A stretch of DNA of 64,000 nucleotides from UBA7672 sp030824255 (GTDB lineage: Bacteria; Pseudomonadota; Alphaproteobacteria; Caulobacterales; Hyphomonadaceae): the NCBI GenBank assembly GCA_942493305.1, contig OW818686.1, positions 1,426,001 through 1,490,000 of the forward strand, read 5' to 3'. Position numbers and translations under genes: made by a program. A model generated the notes under the pieces. It made no database searches. It was given only the letters and a program-made list of their open reading frames with translations, and had not been told where the DNA came from. Shown piece by piece: positions 25,936 to 34,059 of this stretch (positions are counted from its first letter, which is position 1; every line of letters starts with the position of its first letter).

Positions 25936-26586
25936 CTAGATACGGGTCAGGGTGGGCAGTTCGATCTCTGCAAAATCTTCTGGCACGCTGTCAGGGCGAC
26001 GTAGCCCCGGCTTATCTCCGGGCCGCCACAGGATAATCCTCTCGGAATAGTCGCTCACGAACGAGTTGGTGATTTCTGTCGGGCGGGACAACTCGGCAGC
26101 GACGTGCTTCTCGCCCACGTACGCGCATAGATACCAAAAATCATAGGCTAGAATCGGGTCCTCGGGGGCCGGGACGTCAAACAACTCACTTTGGCCGGCT
26201 GAGCAGTTGTGGGCGATCAGTAACTCCGCAACTGACCCCCGATCCGAAACGTTCGCCGGAGACTTCTCTGGCACTCCAGTACGCTGGTCCGTATTCATGA
26301 ACGCCACCTTCATTTGAAGGCTGTCGTTGCGAATGCCCTCAATCTGGCTGTGCGCGCACGGCTTCCATCCCAGCTTTCTGAGCCGAATGTCGTCGCGCAA
26401 GAACCTTGTGGTCCAGCGGCGCATCTCTGTTCCGGGTGTTCCGAGAGGGTCACTACCAGTGACGTTTGCCCGTTCGCCGACGGCCTTATCGAGGACGTCG
26501 AGCAAAATGTCTTTTGGCAGGCGCAGCTGAAAGAGTCGGGGAACAACCTGGACGTCTTCGAACAAGACACGACGGGACACGGACAA
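25936..26586 (-). CDS. Unknown partner gene of the XRE-ImmA protein
   Basis: A 216-residue protein of no recognised family. It begins MSVSRRVLFEDVQVVPRLFQ and contains GTEMRRWTTRFLRDDIRLRK and DPILAYDFWYLCAYVGEKHV. It is rich in aromatic residues and has no obvious signal, membrane helix or P-loop. The next gene downstream, XRE-ImmA, begins within five bases. Pairs of this type often act as toxin-antitoxin or mobile-element control modules, which is the only functional hint here. Confidence 0.6.
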   Translation of the reverse strand: MSVSRRVLFEDVQVVPRLFQLRLPKDILLDVLDKAVGERANVTGSDPLGTPGTEMRRWTTRFLRDDIRLRKLGWKPCAHSQIEGIRNDSLQMKVAFMNTDQRTGVPEKSPANVSDRGSVAELLIAHNCSAGQSELFDVPAPEDPILAYDFWYLCAYVGEKHVAAELSRPTEITNSFVSDYSERIILWRPGDKPGLRRPDSVPEDFAEIELPTLTRI

Positions 26587-26637
26587 CCTCGCGTTATGAT
26601 TCGTTCAATTAATTAATCGTCCGAAACGTAACGTTGG

Positions 26638-26874
26638 TCAAGTGCTTTGTGACCACCGCTTCGCAGCAGCCTTCTTAGCTATCTCGCTCCGCTTCTTCGG
26701 CGTCAGCGCCTTGGCCCGTGCAGCCCCGCCCTTCTTCCCTAAAGCGGCGGCGTTCGGGTCTTTGCCAGTGACGGGCGGGGTGTCGTCATCCTCACCCGTG
26801 GCGATACGAGCGACCTTTATGGCGTTGCTGACAACGTCAGCGGGGCGCTTCTGTCCTTTAGGTCCCTTTGGCAT
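26638..26874 (-). CDS. Small basic protein (MPKGPKGQKRPADV family)
   Basis: A 78-residue basic protein starting MPKGPKGQKRPADVVSNAIK, with a C-terminus rich in Lys and Ala (AALGKKGGAARAKALTPKKR). Proteins with this N-terminus are widespread in proteobacteria and look like nucleic-acid-binding proteins, but no function is established that I can name. The start at 26874 is preferred over one eight codons upstream because the conserved family begins MPKGPKG. It overlaps the upstream zinc-ribbon gene by 17 bases. Confidence 0.7.
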   Translation of the reverse strand: MPKGPKGQKRPADVVSNAIKVARIATGEDDDTPPVTGKDPNAAALGKKGGAARAKALTPKKRSEIAKKAAAKRWSQST

Positions 26875-27097
26875 AACTGACTTTTCCGGTCTTTCCACAC
26901 TTGGGACATTTCGGATTGAGACGCTCTAACGCTTCTGTCGAAGACACGAAGCCATCGATACTGAATCCATCGCCCTCAAAGCCTTCCAGCGAGTAGGACT
27001 CATACTGGCGCGTGAACGGCGCGTCGTTCTCCTTCCAGCGGACAGCGCCAGCATGTCCACACACACACTTGATAGGGTCACGGTGATGCGAAGTCAT
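26858..27097 (-). CDS. Small zinc-ribbon protein
   Basis: A 79-residue protein with two Cys pairs, IKCVCGHAG near the N-terminus and NPKCPKCGKTGKVSY near the C-terminus, forming a probable zinc ribbon. It sits between two other small genes in a tightly overlapping run on the minus strand (27345 to 26638). The function is unknown. Overlaps at both ends (4 bases upstream, 17 downstream) support translation of all three. Confidence 0.7.
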   Translation of the reverse strand: MTSHHRDPIKCVCGHAGAVRWKENDAPFTRQYESYSLEGFEGDGFSIDGFVSSTEALERLNPKCPKCGKTGKVSYAKGT

Positions 27098-27345
27098 GAA
27101 TCGCGCTCCTGCTTACCGCCAAGCATATAATCGCTGACGGCGTTGTCGATAAGCAGGAGGCGGTGACGTAGAGCGGTGACTTGGGCCTCTGCGTCAGTCA
27201 GGTCCAGTTCGCACTGAGCGCGAAGGACGCCGAGCTTTCGCAGCCGCTTGCGGACCAGCATGGCACCGTAGCGAATCCAGAAAATGGTGTCGTAGTCTTT
27301 CATCCTCCAAACATGGCGAACGCGAGTCCCGGCGTCCCATGTCAA
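27094..27345 (-). CDS. Small helical protein
   Basis: An 83-residue protein with no recognised family. It has a coiled-coil-like stretch, LRAQCELDLTDAEAQVTALR, and an aromatic N-terminal part (MKDYDTIFWIRYGAML). The true start may be the internal ATG at 27303, which gives 69 residues. The stop overlaps the start of the zinc-ribbon gene. The gene is 48 bases from the 3' end of the Hachiman-like helicase on the same strand, so read-through from that operon is possible. Confidence 0.6.
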   Translation of the reverse strand: MTWDAGTRVRHVWRMKDYDTIFWIRYGAMLVRKRLRKLGVLRAQCELDLTDAEAQVTALRHRLLLIDNAVSDYMLGGKQERDS

Positions 27346-27393
27346 CAGAGGGCAGATTCAAACTGAGACACTACCCAGTAGTGGCCTGCTGAC

Positions 27394-30300
27394 CTAGCTC
27401 AGCAGATCGAAATCCAAGCCCCGAGCATTGAGTTCTCTGTCCGACGCCCGCTCGACCCGCTCGACCATGGATTGCCAAGTCTCGGGCAGCTCCGCCGACG
27501 GAAGAAACGGAACTACACGTGCGAAGTGTCGATGAACGTCGCGCCGGGGTAGACCAGCCTTCGCAAGCAACTGAGCCAGTGCGGCCATCTCCGCATGGTT
27601 GAAGCCTCGCCGCGCGCAATTGCCAAGAACAAGAATGCTGGGGGGCGGCTCATAATCCTCGACCCCGGCAGCTTGCGCTTGGCTGCGAAGGATGAGGGCA
27701 GGGACGCCAAAGAAATAGGACAGCGAGGGCACGAGCCGCGCCACGAACTTTCGCGCGCCTGTGCTGAACCGTTTCTGGCGGGCATTCGGCGGAAGGTCGG
27801 CTTGCATTTCGTTGAGCGTCTTTCCCGCCATCCAGGCTTCCAGCAGCAACCGTAGCTGAGGCATTGCAAACGCTGCACGCTCCGCTGACGTTTTGAGGTC
27901 CTTGTATGGCTTGCCGAACTGGCTCTCGAGGTCTTCCAGCTTGAGCAGCTTTTCGAGCATGTCTGGCCGAGCCTGGAGCCAGTCCATCATCCAGCCGCAC
28001 CAGGTCGCCACATTGGCCCGGTCAGGAGGGGGAGCATCAACGAGGCTGGCCTTCAACTGCACAATCACGTCTTCCGGCACGCCCGTGGTCGACGCCAGCT
28101 CACGGTTGACCCGCGCGTCTTCGGAGAGATCGTCGCTTCCATTGGCAAACGCCACTGCTGCCGCCACACGACTCGCAATCCAGTTCTCGCGGTCCTGCGT
28201 TCGCCTGTGCGCCGCAAAAGATCGCCTGATCGCGCGCTCGAGCGCCTCACCATCCGAGTTGCCGTCGATGCGACCAGACTGAATCAACCGCGAGATAGCA
28301 TAGCGCTCGGTATCACCGAGCTGCTCACTTTGAACATGGATGCGATCGAGTAAGGCCGTCAATGGATCATCGATGATCAGGCACTGGTCCGATTGACCGA
28401 AGACCTCCCGGAGCGCTGCCCATCGATTTCCGATTCGGCTTTCCGTCTCATCCAGCGCGACCACTTTGCCAGGAATGACCACCACGATGCCGTTTGCGTT
28501 CTGCCCGGCCCGGCCCGCGCGACCGGCGGCATTGAGAAGGTCTTGCGCTTCCAGCACATCCTTACGTCCTTTCGCTTCATCAAACCGGCTGTCGTCGGCA
28601 ATGATCACCATCTCGCTTGGAAGGTTCATTCCCTGGCCGAGCGTGGGCGTGGCGGCAAGTGAGGTCAGGCCGTCGCGCCTCTTGTAGAGTGACTCCACCA
28701 GCCGGCGCTCTTCAGGCAGAAGCTGAGCGTGATGCACCGAAGATGACCCAACGACCTCGTCCCCCTCGACGCGAAGGTAGAGCTGCTTCGCGCTGCCGAT
28801 CTCGTCGATCGCAGTATCCAGATACGCCTTCTCCGTTTCGCTGAGCCTGATCCTGGTTGCACTGCACAGGTCTGTGGTCTGTTCTGCAATCGCGTTCGCG
28901 TTGATGGTGGATTGGGAAAAGACGAGCGTCTTGAGGCCCGACTCCGCCGCTCTGGCGGCGATTCGTGCGCTAAGTTCGTTGGCGTTCGGCGTCAGATTCC
29001 ACTTCGCGTTGGTGCTCAATGCCACCTGCTCTTCGAGGAAGGGCAACAAGGCGTAGTCCTCGCGGCGCCAACTCGCCCAAGTTTGCTGGACGCTGAAAAA
29101 GCCAAATGGCTGCGCCACCAGCTTGTTTTGGACGGGCTTCGGAACGGCGCCGGATGGCTTTTGCGCGCGTTCGCTAGCCAGCAGCTGATTCAACGCGTCC
29201 AGATCAGGAGCCTTATAGACGATACACCCGCGAAGCTGTCGCGTTGGCTTCCAGTCGAGAGTGAGATCCAGCGCCGGCCGCCCTGTCAGGTTCGCAATCC
29301 ACCCAGCCACTTCGCTGACATTTTTGAGCATTGCAGACAGGAGCATCACATCTGCGTCAGGACGGATGCGCAACACGTTGAGGAGGCAGAGCATGGCATC
29401 CATTGCCCTGCGGCTCCCATCGCCCTTGTCGTGCATCAGGTGGCATTCGTCGAAGACGAGAAGGCCCACATCTTCGAACGCCTCCGGCTGCCAGTGGGTG
29501 AGGGTAAGGCACGCTTCCGGCGTCATTACGAAAATGTCCGGAAGCTCCTCTCCGCCCGTCTCGAAGCCGAACTCATCCATCCGCTCGCCTCGCACCGACG
29601 CACGGGGAAAAGCCTCATTGAGATCGCGAGAAGTCTGATCGACAAGGGCATGCGTGGGGGCGAGAAAGACAACCTTCCGTCCCGCGAACAGATGCGCAGC
29701 GATTTTCAACTGCGACACTGTCGACTTTCCTGCCCCTGTCGGAAAGCCAACGACAGCCGACACGCCATTGTTCAAAAGGCCGCGATTGATCGCGTCGCGA
29801 TGATTGGGCCAGAGGTAAGGCCGTTCGCCGGCCATTTCCTGAAGCGCCCGGCTCCACTTCCTAGGGTCGGTTCCGCTGGGGGCAGGCACCGTGACGAGAG
29901 CCCCGCCGCTAAGAGAATCAATGACAGCGAGGAGCAGCGAAGCCAAGTGGTAGGGTCCTGAAAAGCTCGACACCGGGACGGGCTCGTCAGCGCCCATTGC
30001 GCGGGTGCTGGCATTGCTGAGGCGTCGAACTCGCTCGCACATCTCCGCCGCATCCTCGGTCTCTGATCGACCGAGTAAGGATTCTGCCAGCGAACGTACC
30101 GCGGACAAAAGCGTGACATATAGCGCCGACGTTGCCATCTCGACATCGGTGTCCCCACGCACGGCTCGTGCTGACAAAACCGGCCGGTTGAGAATTTCCT
30201 GCACCTGTCCCCGGGCAAGAAAACGCAAACACCGAACGAGCTCCCGTTCCACCTTTCGGTCGTTCCGGAGCGCGACGTGCTTGGATACCTCAATCGCATC

Positions 30301-30690
30301 AGACGAAGCATCGCCGATCATGAACAGGAGCATCGCGGCGATGCTCTCGGCGATGCCCTGCTGATGCAATTCTGAGCCGGGGCGTTCCCGGCGAGAAATC
30401 TGGTCTGTCTGAAACACTAGCTGATATGCTGTCGCCGCAACAAACGCGGCTGCTGCGCGATCTTTCCGGTCTGGCGCTACTGCAACCAACGCCTCGTTGG
30501 TCTGTGCGAGTCGCATGGCGAAATGCGTGATCTCTTCCAGGCCAGACTTATCGTCCGCTTCCCGCGCGCGGACACGCGCCGCGACGATTTCGGCGTAGTA
30601 GCGAGACAGACGGTCGGGCAGATCCTGCCGATCCAGGTCGGGCAAGTCGGGGGTTTGCCGGATAAGGCGGGCAGTGGTCTCATCATACAT
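27394..30690 (-). CDS. hamB: Hachiman HamB-like SF2 helicase
   Basis: A 1098-residue helicase. Walker A is GFPTGAGKST, the DExH box is VFDECHLMHD, and motif VI is DLLNAAGRAGRAGQNANG, the Ski2-like type. The N-terminal 300 residues are helical and the C-terminal 350 form an accessory domain. The start at MYDETTARLIR overlaps the stop of the upstream nuclease-like gene (ATGTATGA). Helicase plus small DUF1837-like nuclease in one operon is the layout of Hachiman, in which HamB senses damaged or phage DNA and unleashes HamA. The assignment depends on the partner; the helicase call itself is firm. Confidence 0.75.
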   Translation of the reverse strand: MYDETTARLIRQTPDLPDLDRQDLPDRLSRYYAEIVAARVRAREADDKSGLEEITHFAMRLAQTNEALVAVAPDRKDRAAAAFVAATAYQLVFQTDQISRRERPGSELHQQGIAESIAAMLLFMIGDASSDAIEVSKHVALRNDRKVERELVRCLRFLARGQVQEILNRPVLSARAVRGDTDVEMATSALYVTLLSAVRSLAESLLGRSETEDAAEMCERVRRLSNASTRAMGADEPVPVSSFSGPYHLASLLLAVIDSLSGGALVTVPAPSGTDPRKWSRALQEMAGERPYLWPNHRDAINRGLLNNGVSAVVGFPTGAGKSTVSQLKIAAHLFAGRKVVFLAPTHALVDQTSRDLNEAFPRASVRGERMDEFGFETGGEELPDIFVMTPEACLTLTHWQPEAFEDVGLLVFDECHLMHDKGDGSRRAMDAMLCLLNVLRIRPDADVMLLSAMLKNVSEVAGWIANLTGRPALDLTLDWKPTRQLRGCIVYKAPDLDALNQLLASERAQKPSGAVPKPVQNKLVAQPFGFFSVQQTWASWRREDYALLPFLEEQVALSTNAKWNLTPNANELSARIAARAAESGLKTLVFSQSTINANAIAEQTTDLCSATRIRLSETEKAYLDTAIDEIGSAKQLYLRVEGDEVVGSSSVHHAQLLPEERRLVESLYKRRDGLTSLAATPTLGQGMNLPSEMVIIADDSRFDEAKGRKDVLEAQDLLNAAGRAGRAGQNANGIVVVIPGKVVALDETESRIGNRWAALREVFGQSDQCLIIDDPLTALLDRIHVQSEQLGDTERYAISRLIQSGRIDGNSDGEALERAIRRSFAAHRRTQDRENWIASRVAAAVAFANGSDDLSEDARVNRELASTTGVPEDVIVQLKASLVDAPPPDRANVATWCGWMMDWLQARPDMLEKLLKLEDLESQFGKPYKDLKTSAERAAFAMPQLRLLLEAWMAGKTLNEMQADLPPNARQKRFSTGARKFVARLVPSLSYFFGVPALILRSQAQAAGVEDYEPPPSILVLGNCARRGFNHAEMAALAQLLAKAGLPRRDVHRHFARVVPFLPSAELPETWQSMVERVERASDRELNARGLDFDLLS

Positions 30691-31477
30691 GCTTCGCCTC
30701 GATCCCATCGAGAGCGGCAAGCGCCTTGTCGGCAAGCGCGTTCAGCCATTCGCGAATGTCATCAAGCTGCAGCACTTCGGCTCGCCTCCGGGTAACGTTG
30801 CCAGATACTTTGTCCTCGTACCCTGCGAACAACTTTTTCAACCCGTCCGTAGTGCAATGCTCATCTTTCCCGGTAACGGACACGCGATAGGCGCGAGCCT
30901 CTTGCCAAAGAATGCTCGCAACGGCTTCATCGGCATTGTCGTCGAGGCCGTTGGTCGCGAGGATGTCTGTGACCACCGCCACAAGTTCGTTGTCGCGCTC
31001 GCCGGCTTCGAGAGACTCGAAGTCCGGCCAAACGTCGCTCACGATCTTGTTTCGCGGGTTCGTCGTTGCCTTCTCTTCGCAGATGATGACGGTCGCGACC
31101 TTGCCCTTTCGCCTCATCAGCCGGATATGAATTCCGTCGAAGCCTTTGTCGGCCTTTATCATTTGAGGCGGCCGGATGAGGTCGTTGGGTGACTGCTTGT
31201 GGGCGGCGACCCAGGAGATGACCTGAAACAGCCAGCCATCCCGATGAAAGGTCTTGTCGCCCGACGCGACCGTCAGAATTCTGCGTGCTCCGTCGTACGC
31301 CGTTTTCGTCGGGATGACTTCGGGGTAGCTGGTTTCCCTCAGGATCCTAGCGACATGGCGTGACTGCCCGAGTGCTACTCTAGCGACGAGCTTTGCAAGT
31401 TTGTCCTCGTCCTGGATTACCCAGGAAGAGCCCCTCCAATTGTCTCCGTCTTCGATCTGTTTGAATGCGACCGGCAT
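30683..31477 (-). CDS. hamA: Hachiman HamA-like nuclease (DUF1837-type)
   Basis: A 264-residue protein. The central motif DKGFDGIHIRLMRRKGK, then VATVIICEEKATTNPRNK, gives a GxDxxH...E-x-K arrangement like the DUF1837 nuclease core of HamA. A basic N-terminal part precedes it. The gene is the first of a two-gene operon with the SF2 helicase, with overlapping stop and start codons. In Hachiman, HamA degrades DNA once HamB is activated. AbpA of the AbpAB system shares the domain, so that is the main alternative. The 125-base region upstream should hold the promoter. Confidence 0.65.
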   Translation of the reverse strand: MPVAFKQIEDGDNWRGSSWVIQDEDKLAKLVARVALGQSRHVARILRETSYPEVIPTKTAYDGARRILTVASGDKTFHRDGWLFQVISWVAAHKQSPNDLIRPPQMIKADKGFDGIHIRLMRRKGKVATVIICEEKATTNPRNKIVSDVWPDFESLEAGERDNELVAVVTDILATNGLDDNADEAVASILWQEARAYRVSVTGKDEHCTTDGLKKLFAGYEDKVSGNVTRRRAEVLQLDDIREWLNALADKALAALDGIEAKHV

Positions 31478-31602
31478 CTGCGTTGTGAACTTTGTTGGGC
31501 ATCTAAATCGAACCGGACTTTAGCACGGCGCAGGCGTAAGCAGTCGTTATTTCCCTGAGTGAATCGGGGTTATCAACGGTTGACATGGCAAACTGCGCTT
31601 CT

Positions 31603-33123
31603 TCACCCAAATAGTCCGTGGACAAACCAGCGCTGATCGCCGGTCCGAGGGTCTTCGCCGTCGCCGGCGCGGAAGAGCCAGAAGCGCTCGCCGGCTTCAT
31701 CCTCGACGATGAAGTAGTCCCGCACAGATCGCAGCTCGTCCTTGCTGCGGATCCATTCGCCAAAGATGCGCTCGGGTCCGTCAGCGCGTTTGACCCGTCG
31801 TCTTTGTCCTCGCCAGGTGAACTGGACCGGCGGATGATCGGGAAGCAGCGCTGTTGTTTCGATCAGTTCGGGGTGGGGCAGCAGCCGAGATGGGCGCGGC
31901 CAGTCGATCTGCCAGCGCAGCTGGGTCGCTTCGGCCAACGGGGGAATGCGGGTCACGGATCGTTCGGGTATGTCGCTTTCGACGGCAGCCAGCCGATAGA
32001 GCCGCTCTTCGCCGACGCGATTGGTGAGCGTGTCGATAAGTTCGCTGATGTCGCGGACCGACGTCTCCCCCAGCGCAGACCCCGGGCGCCAGGGCAGGTC
32101 ATCCAGACGCGACGCCACAAGGGTCATGCGTTCGACGCCGGGGCCGGGATCGATCGTCTCGATACGGTCTGTCAGCAGGCGCGCAATGCGGCGCGCTTCG
32201 CGCGTCGGGCGCGCCATCCCTGCGCGGATCGACTCGACGCGTCGATCAATGCGGAAGAACAGGAGATCGAGTTGCGAGGCGCCGGAGATCTTGTCTTCCA
32301 GAACCGTGGCCAGTTCGCCGGCCAGTTTCTCAGTGTAGCGATGCAGGGTCTCGGAGGCGGAGATTGGCTCTGGGAAGGCGCGCGTGACCCTTGGCAGTTC
32401 GGGCGGCTCAAGCGGAATGAACGGCTCGCCGAGGCGTCCGTAGGCCTGATCGATGCGTTGCAGCAGACTCTGACCGAAACGCAGAGTAAGCGGGGCGCGA
32501 GGCGTGGCGTTGAGTTCGCCGATGGTGGCAAAGCCAAGCGTGTGGAGGTGCTGCACAATATCCAGCGGTAGCCGAAGTGCGCTGATGGGAAGGGGAGCGA
32601 GGGCATCCGCGGTCGCTGAAGCGTCTATGACATTCAGACGTGTCGCTGTGAATCTGGCGATCGCGTGCGCTGCGCCCCAGGTCGCCGCGCAAACCGCACG
32701 CGTCACGATGCTGGAAGACCTCAATTTCTGAGAGAGGTCTTCCAGCATCGCGGCTTCGCCGCCGAACAGGTGCGCAACGCCTGTCGCTTCGAACACCAGT
32801 CCATCGGGCGGATCAACCGCGACATGAGGCGAATACCGCCGGACGGCCCAGAGGCCGAGACGTTCGAGAGCGGAAAGGTCTTCGGCCGGATCGGCAAGTT
32901 GGGTGTCCAGGCCAGGAACAAGGGCCTGCGCCTGCGTCGCGGGCATGCCGATCCGCACACCGGTCTTTCGTGCGGCAACGTTGGCAGCGTGAATAATTTT
33001 TGAGCGACCATCCGATCCGATCAAGACCAGCGGCTTGTCACGAGGCGGCGCGGTATCGGGCCTCGCCCTGTAATAGCGGTCCGTCGGCCACGTCGGCAGG
33101 AAGAGCGAGACGACCCTTTTCAT
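31603..33123 (-). CDS. imuB: ImuB, catalytically inactive Y-family polymerase-like protein
   Basis: A 506-residue ImuB-type protein starting MKRVVSLFLPTWPTDRYYRA. It keeps the Y-family fold (ATGVAHLFGGEAAMLEDLSQ, a helix-hairpin-helix near HTLGFATIGELNATPRAPLT). It appears to lack the usual active-site acidic residues, as is normal for ImuB. In mutagenic repair ImuB links RecA-activated ImuA to the beta clamp and the polymerase DnaE2. The start overlaps the end of imuA by 86 bases. The expected dnaE2 (imuC) is absent downstream, where the Hachiman-like operon begins within 130 bases. Confidence 0.92.
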   Translation of the reverse strand: MKRVVSLFLPTWPTDRYYRARPDTAPPRDKPLVLIGSDGRSKIIHAANVAARKTGVRIGMPATQAQALVPGLDTQLADPAEDLSALERLGLWAVRRYSPHVAVDPPDGLVFEATGVAHLFGGEAAMLEDLSQKLRSSSIVTRAVCAATWGAAHAIARFTATRLNVIDASATADALAPLPISALRLPLDIVQHLHTLGFATIGELNATPRAPLTLRFGQSLLQRIDQAYGRLGEPFIPLEPPELPRVTRAFPEPISASETLHRYTEKLAGELATVLEDKISGASQLDLLFFRIDRRVESIRAGMARPTREARRIARLLTDRIETIDPGPGVERMTLVASRLDDLPWRPGSALGETSVRDISELIDTLTNRVGEERLYRLAAVESDIPERSVTRIPPLAEATQLRWQIDWPRPSRLLPHPELIETTALLPDHPPVQFTWRGQRRRVKRADGPERIFGEWIRSKDELRSVRDYFIVEDEAGERFWLFRAGDGEDPRTGDQRWFVHGLFG

Positions 33124-33795
33124 CACACGCCTCCACGATGAAATCCGCACACTGGCCGGCTTGGGATCGGATCAGTTCGACCAGCCAGCGCGGTCGACCG
33201 CCCCCCGGGACGGGGAGCGGCGAAGAGGGAAGGGCGGTGACGCGCCAGCGCGTGGTCGCCGCCGTCGGTTGGCCGAAATCGAATGTGTCACGGTCGCGTT
33301 TCCAGCGACGGATCGCGAGCGCGAGCGTGCCCGAGGTTTCCGCAGCAAGCTTCAGGCGGCGAGATGCGGTCATCGACAGCTTGGCGATCTCGCCAACAAC
33401 GCTGCCAAGTCCGCCATGTCGAAGACCTTCCTCCCAGCAGGTGAGCAGGGACGCCTCGTCTCCGGCTTCGACGATGATAATGCGATCAGGATCAAGGCCA
33501 GCTTGCGCGAGAGCTGGCGCAAACAGGTCAGGTCGCGTGATGCACCAGAGGATCTGTCCGCGTGTGCGTGCAGCGATGCCGACGGCGAAGAGAATCGCGG
33601 CGCCATGCAGCGCGCCCGAAGCGCCGCCTGCGATCTCATGCAGCGAGGTGAGTTAGAGACCTTGGCGGGGAAGAGCATTGTCGATCATGGCAACGCCGAA
33701 CGGGAGCGTCGCCGCGTCGCCGCGTCGGCACGCAGAGGCGTACCGATGCGGCCTATATCATCCCGAAGCTGGCGCAAAAGCGCTTCGTTCCGCAC
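33038..33795 (-). pseudogene. imuA: imuA broken by an 8-bp duplication and a nonsense codon
   Basis: A RecA-like mutasome gene with two lesions. Reading from a GTG at 33795, residues LLRQLRDDIGRIGTPLRADA are in one frame. A tandem duplication of GCGGCGAC (about 33705-33720) then shifts the frame, after which LPFGVAMIDNALPRQGL continues. An in-frame TAA at 33653-33655 interrupts this, followed by LTSLHEIAGGASGALHG and the rest of a normal ImuA through to 33038. Removing one 8-base repeat restores the first junction exactly. Two independent lesions argue against a sequencing error. The overlapping imuB remains intact. Confidence 0.85.
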
Positions 33796-33811
33796 TACGA
33801 CCTCCAACAAG

Positions 33812-33826
33812 GTTCTTGAGTTGTTC
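33812..33826. promoter_or_regulatory. LexA box (alphaproteobacterial SOS operator)
   Basis: GTTC-TTGAGTT-GTTC is an exact GTTC-N7-GTTC site, the LexA operator of alphaproteobacteria. It lies 17 bases upstream of the inferred imuA GTG start, the expected place for SOS control of the imuAB operon. It has outlived the decay of imuA and could still drive imuB. Confidence 0.75.
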
Positions 33827-34059
33827 CAAAACGTCGTTAGAGTCAAACGCCCTACGGAGCAGCGTCTCAATTTCGTGGATGGCGACGATCGCGGGCACCT
33901 TGGAATTGCGCGCGAGTACAAAGTCTCGCATGAAGAAGAGGGTTTTGTTGGTCGCAGAGGGCGACCAATGTGGGGCGGGATCATCCTCAGACTTTTGTCT
34001 TGGGCGGATTGCGCAGTCCGGCTGCGCAAGATGCCCAGCGCTCGGACAGGGGAGCGATC

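Noticed and set aside
33758..33931. A 57-residue minus-strand frame beginning MRDFVLARNSKVPAIVAIHE, upstream of imuA
   Set aside because: It spans the LexA box and overlaps the start of imuA. The LexA box and the imuA N-terminus explain the region better, so the frame is probably chance.
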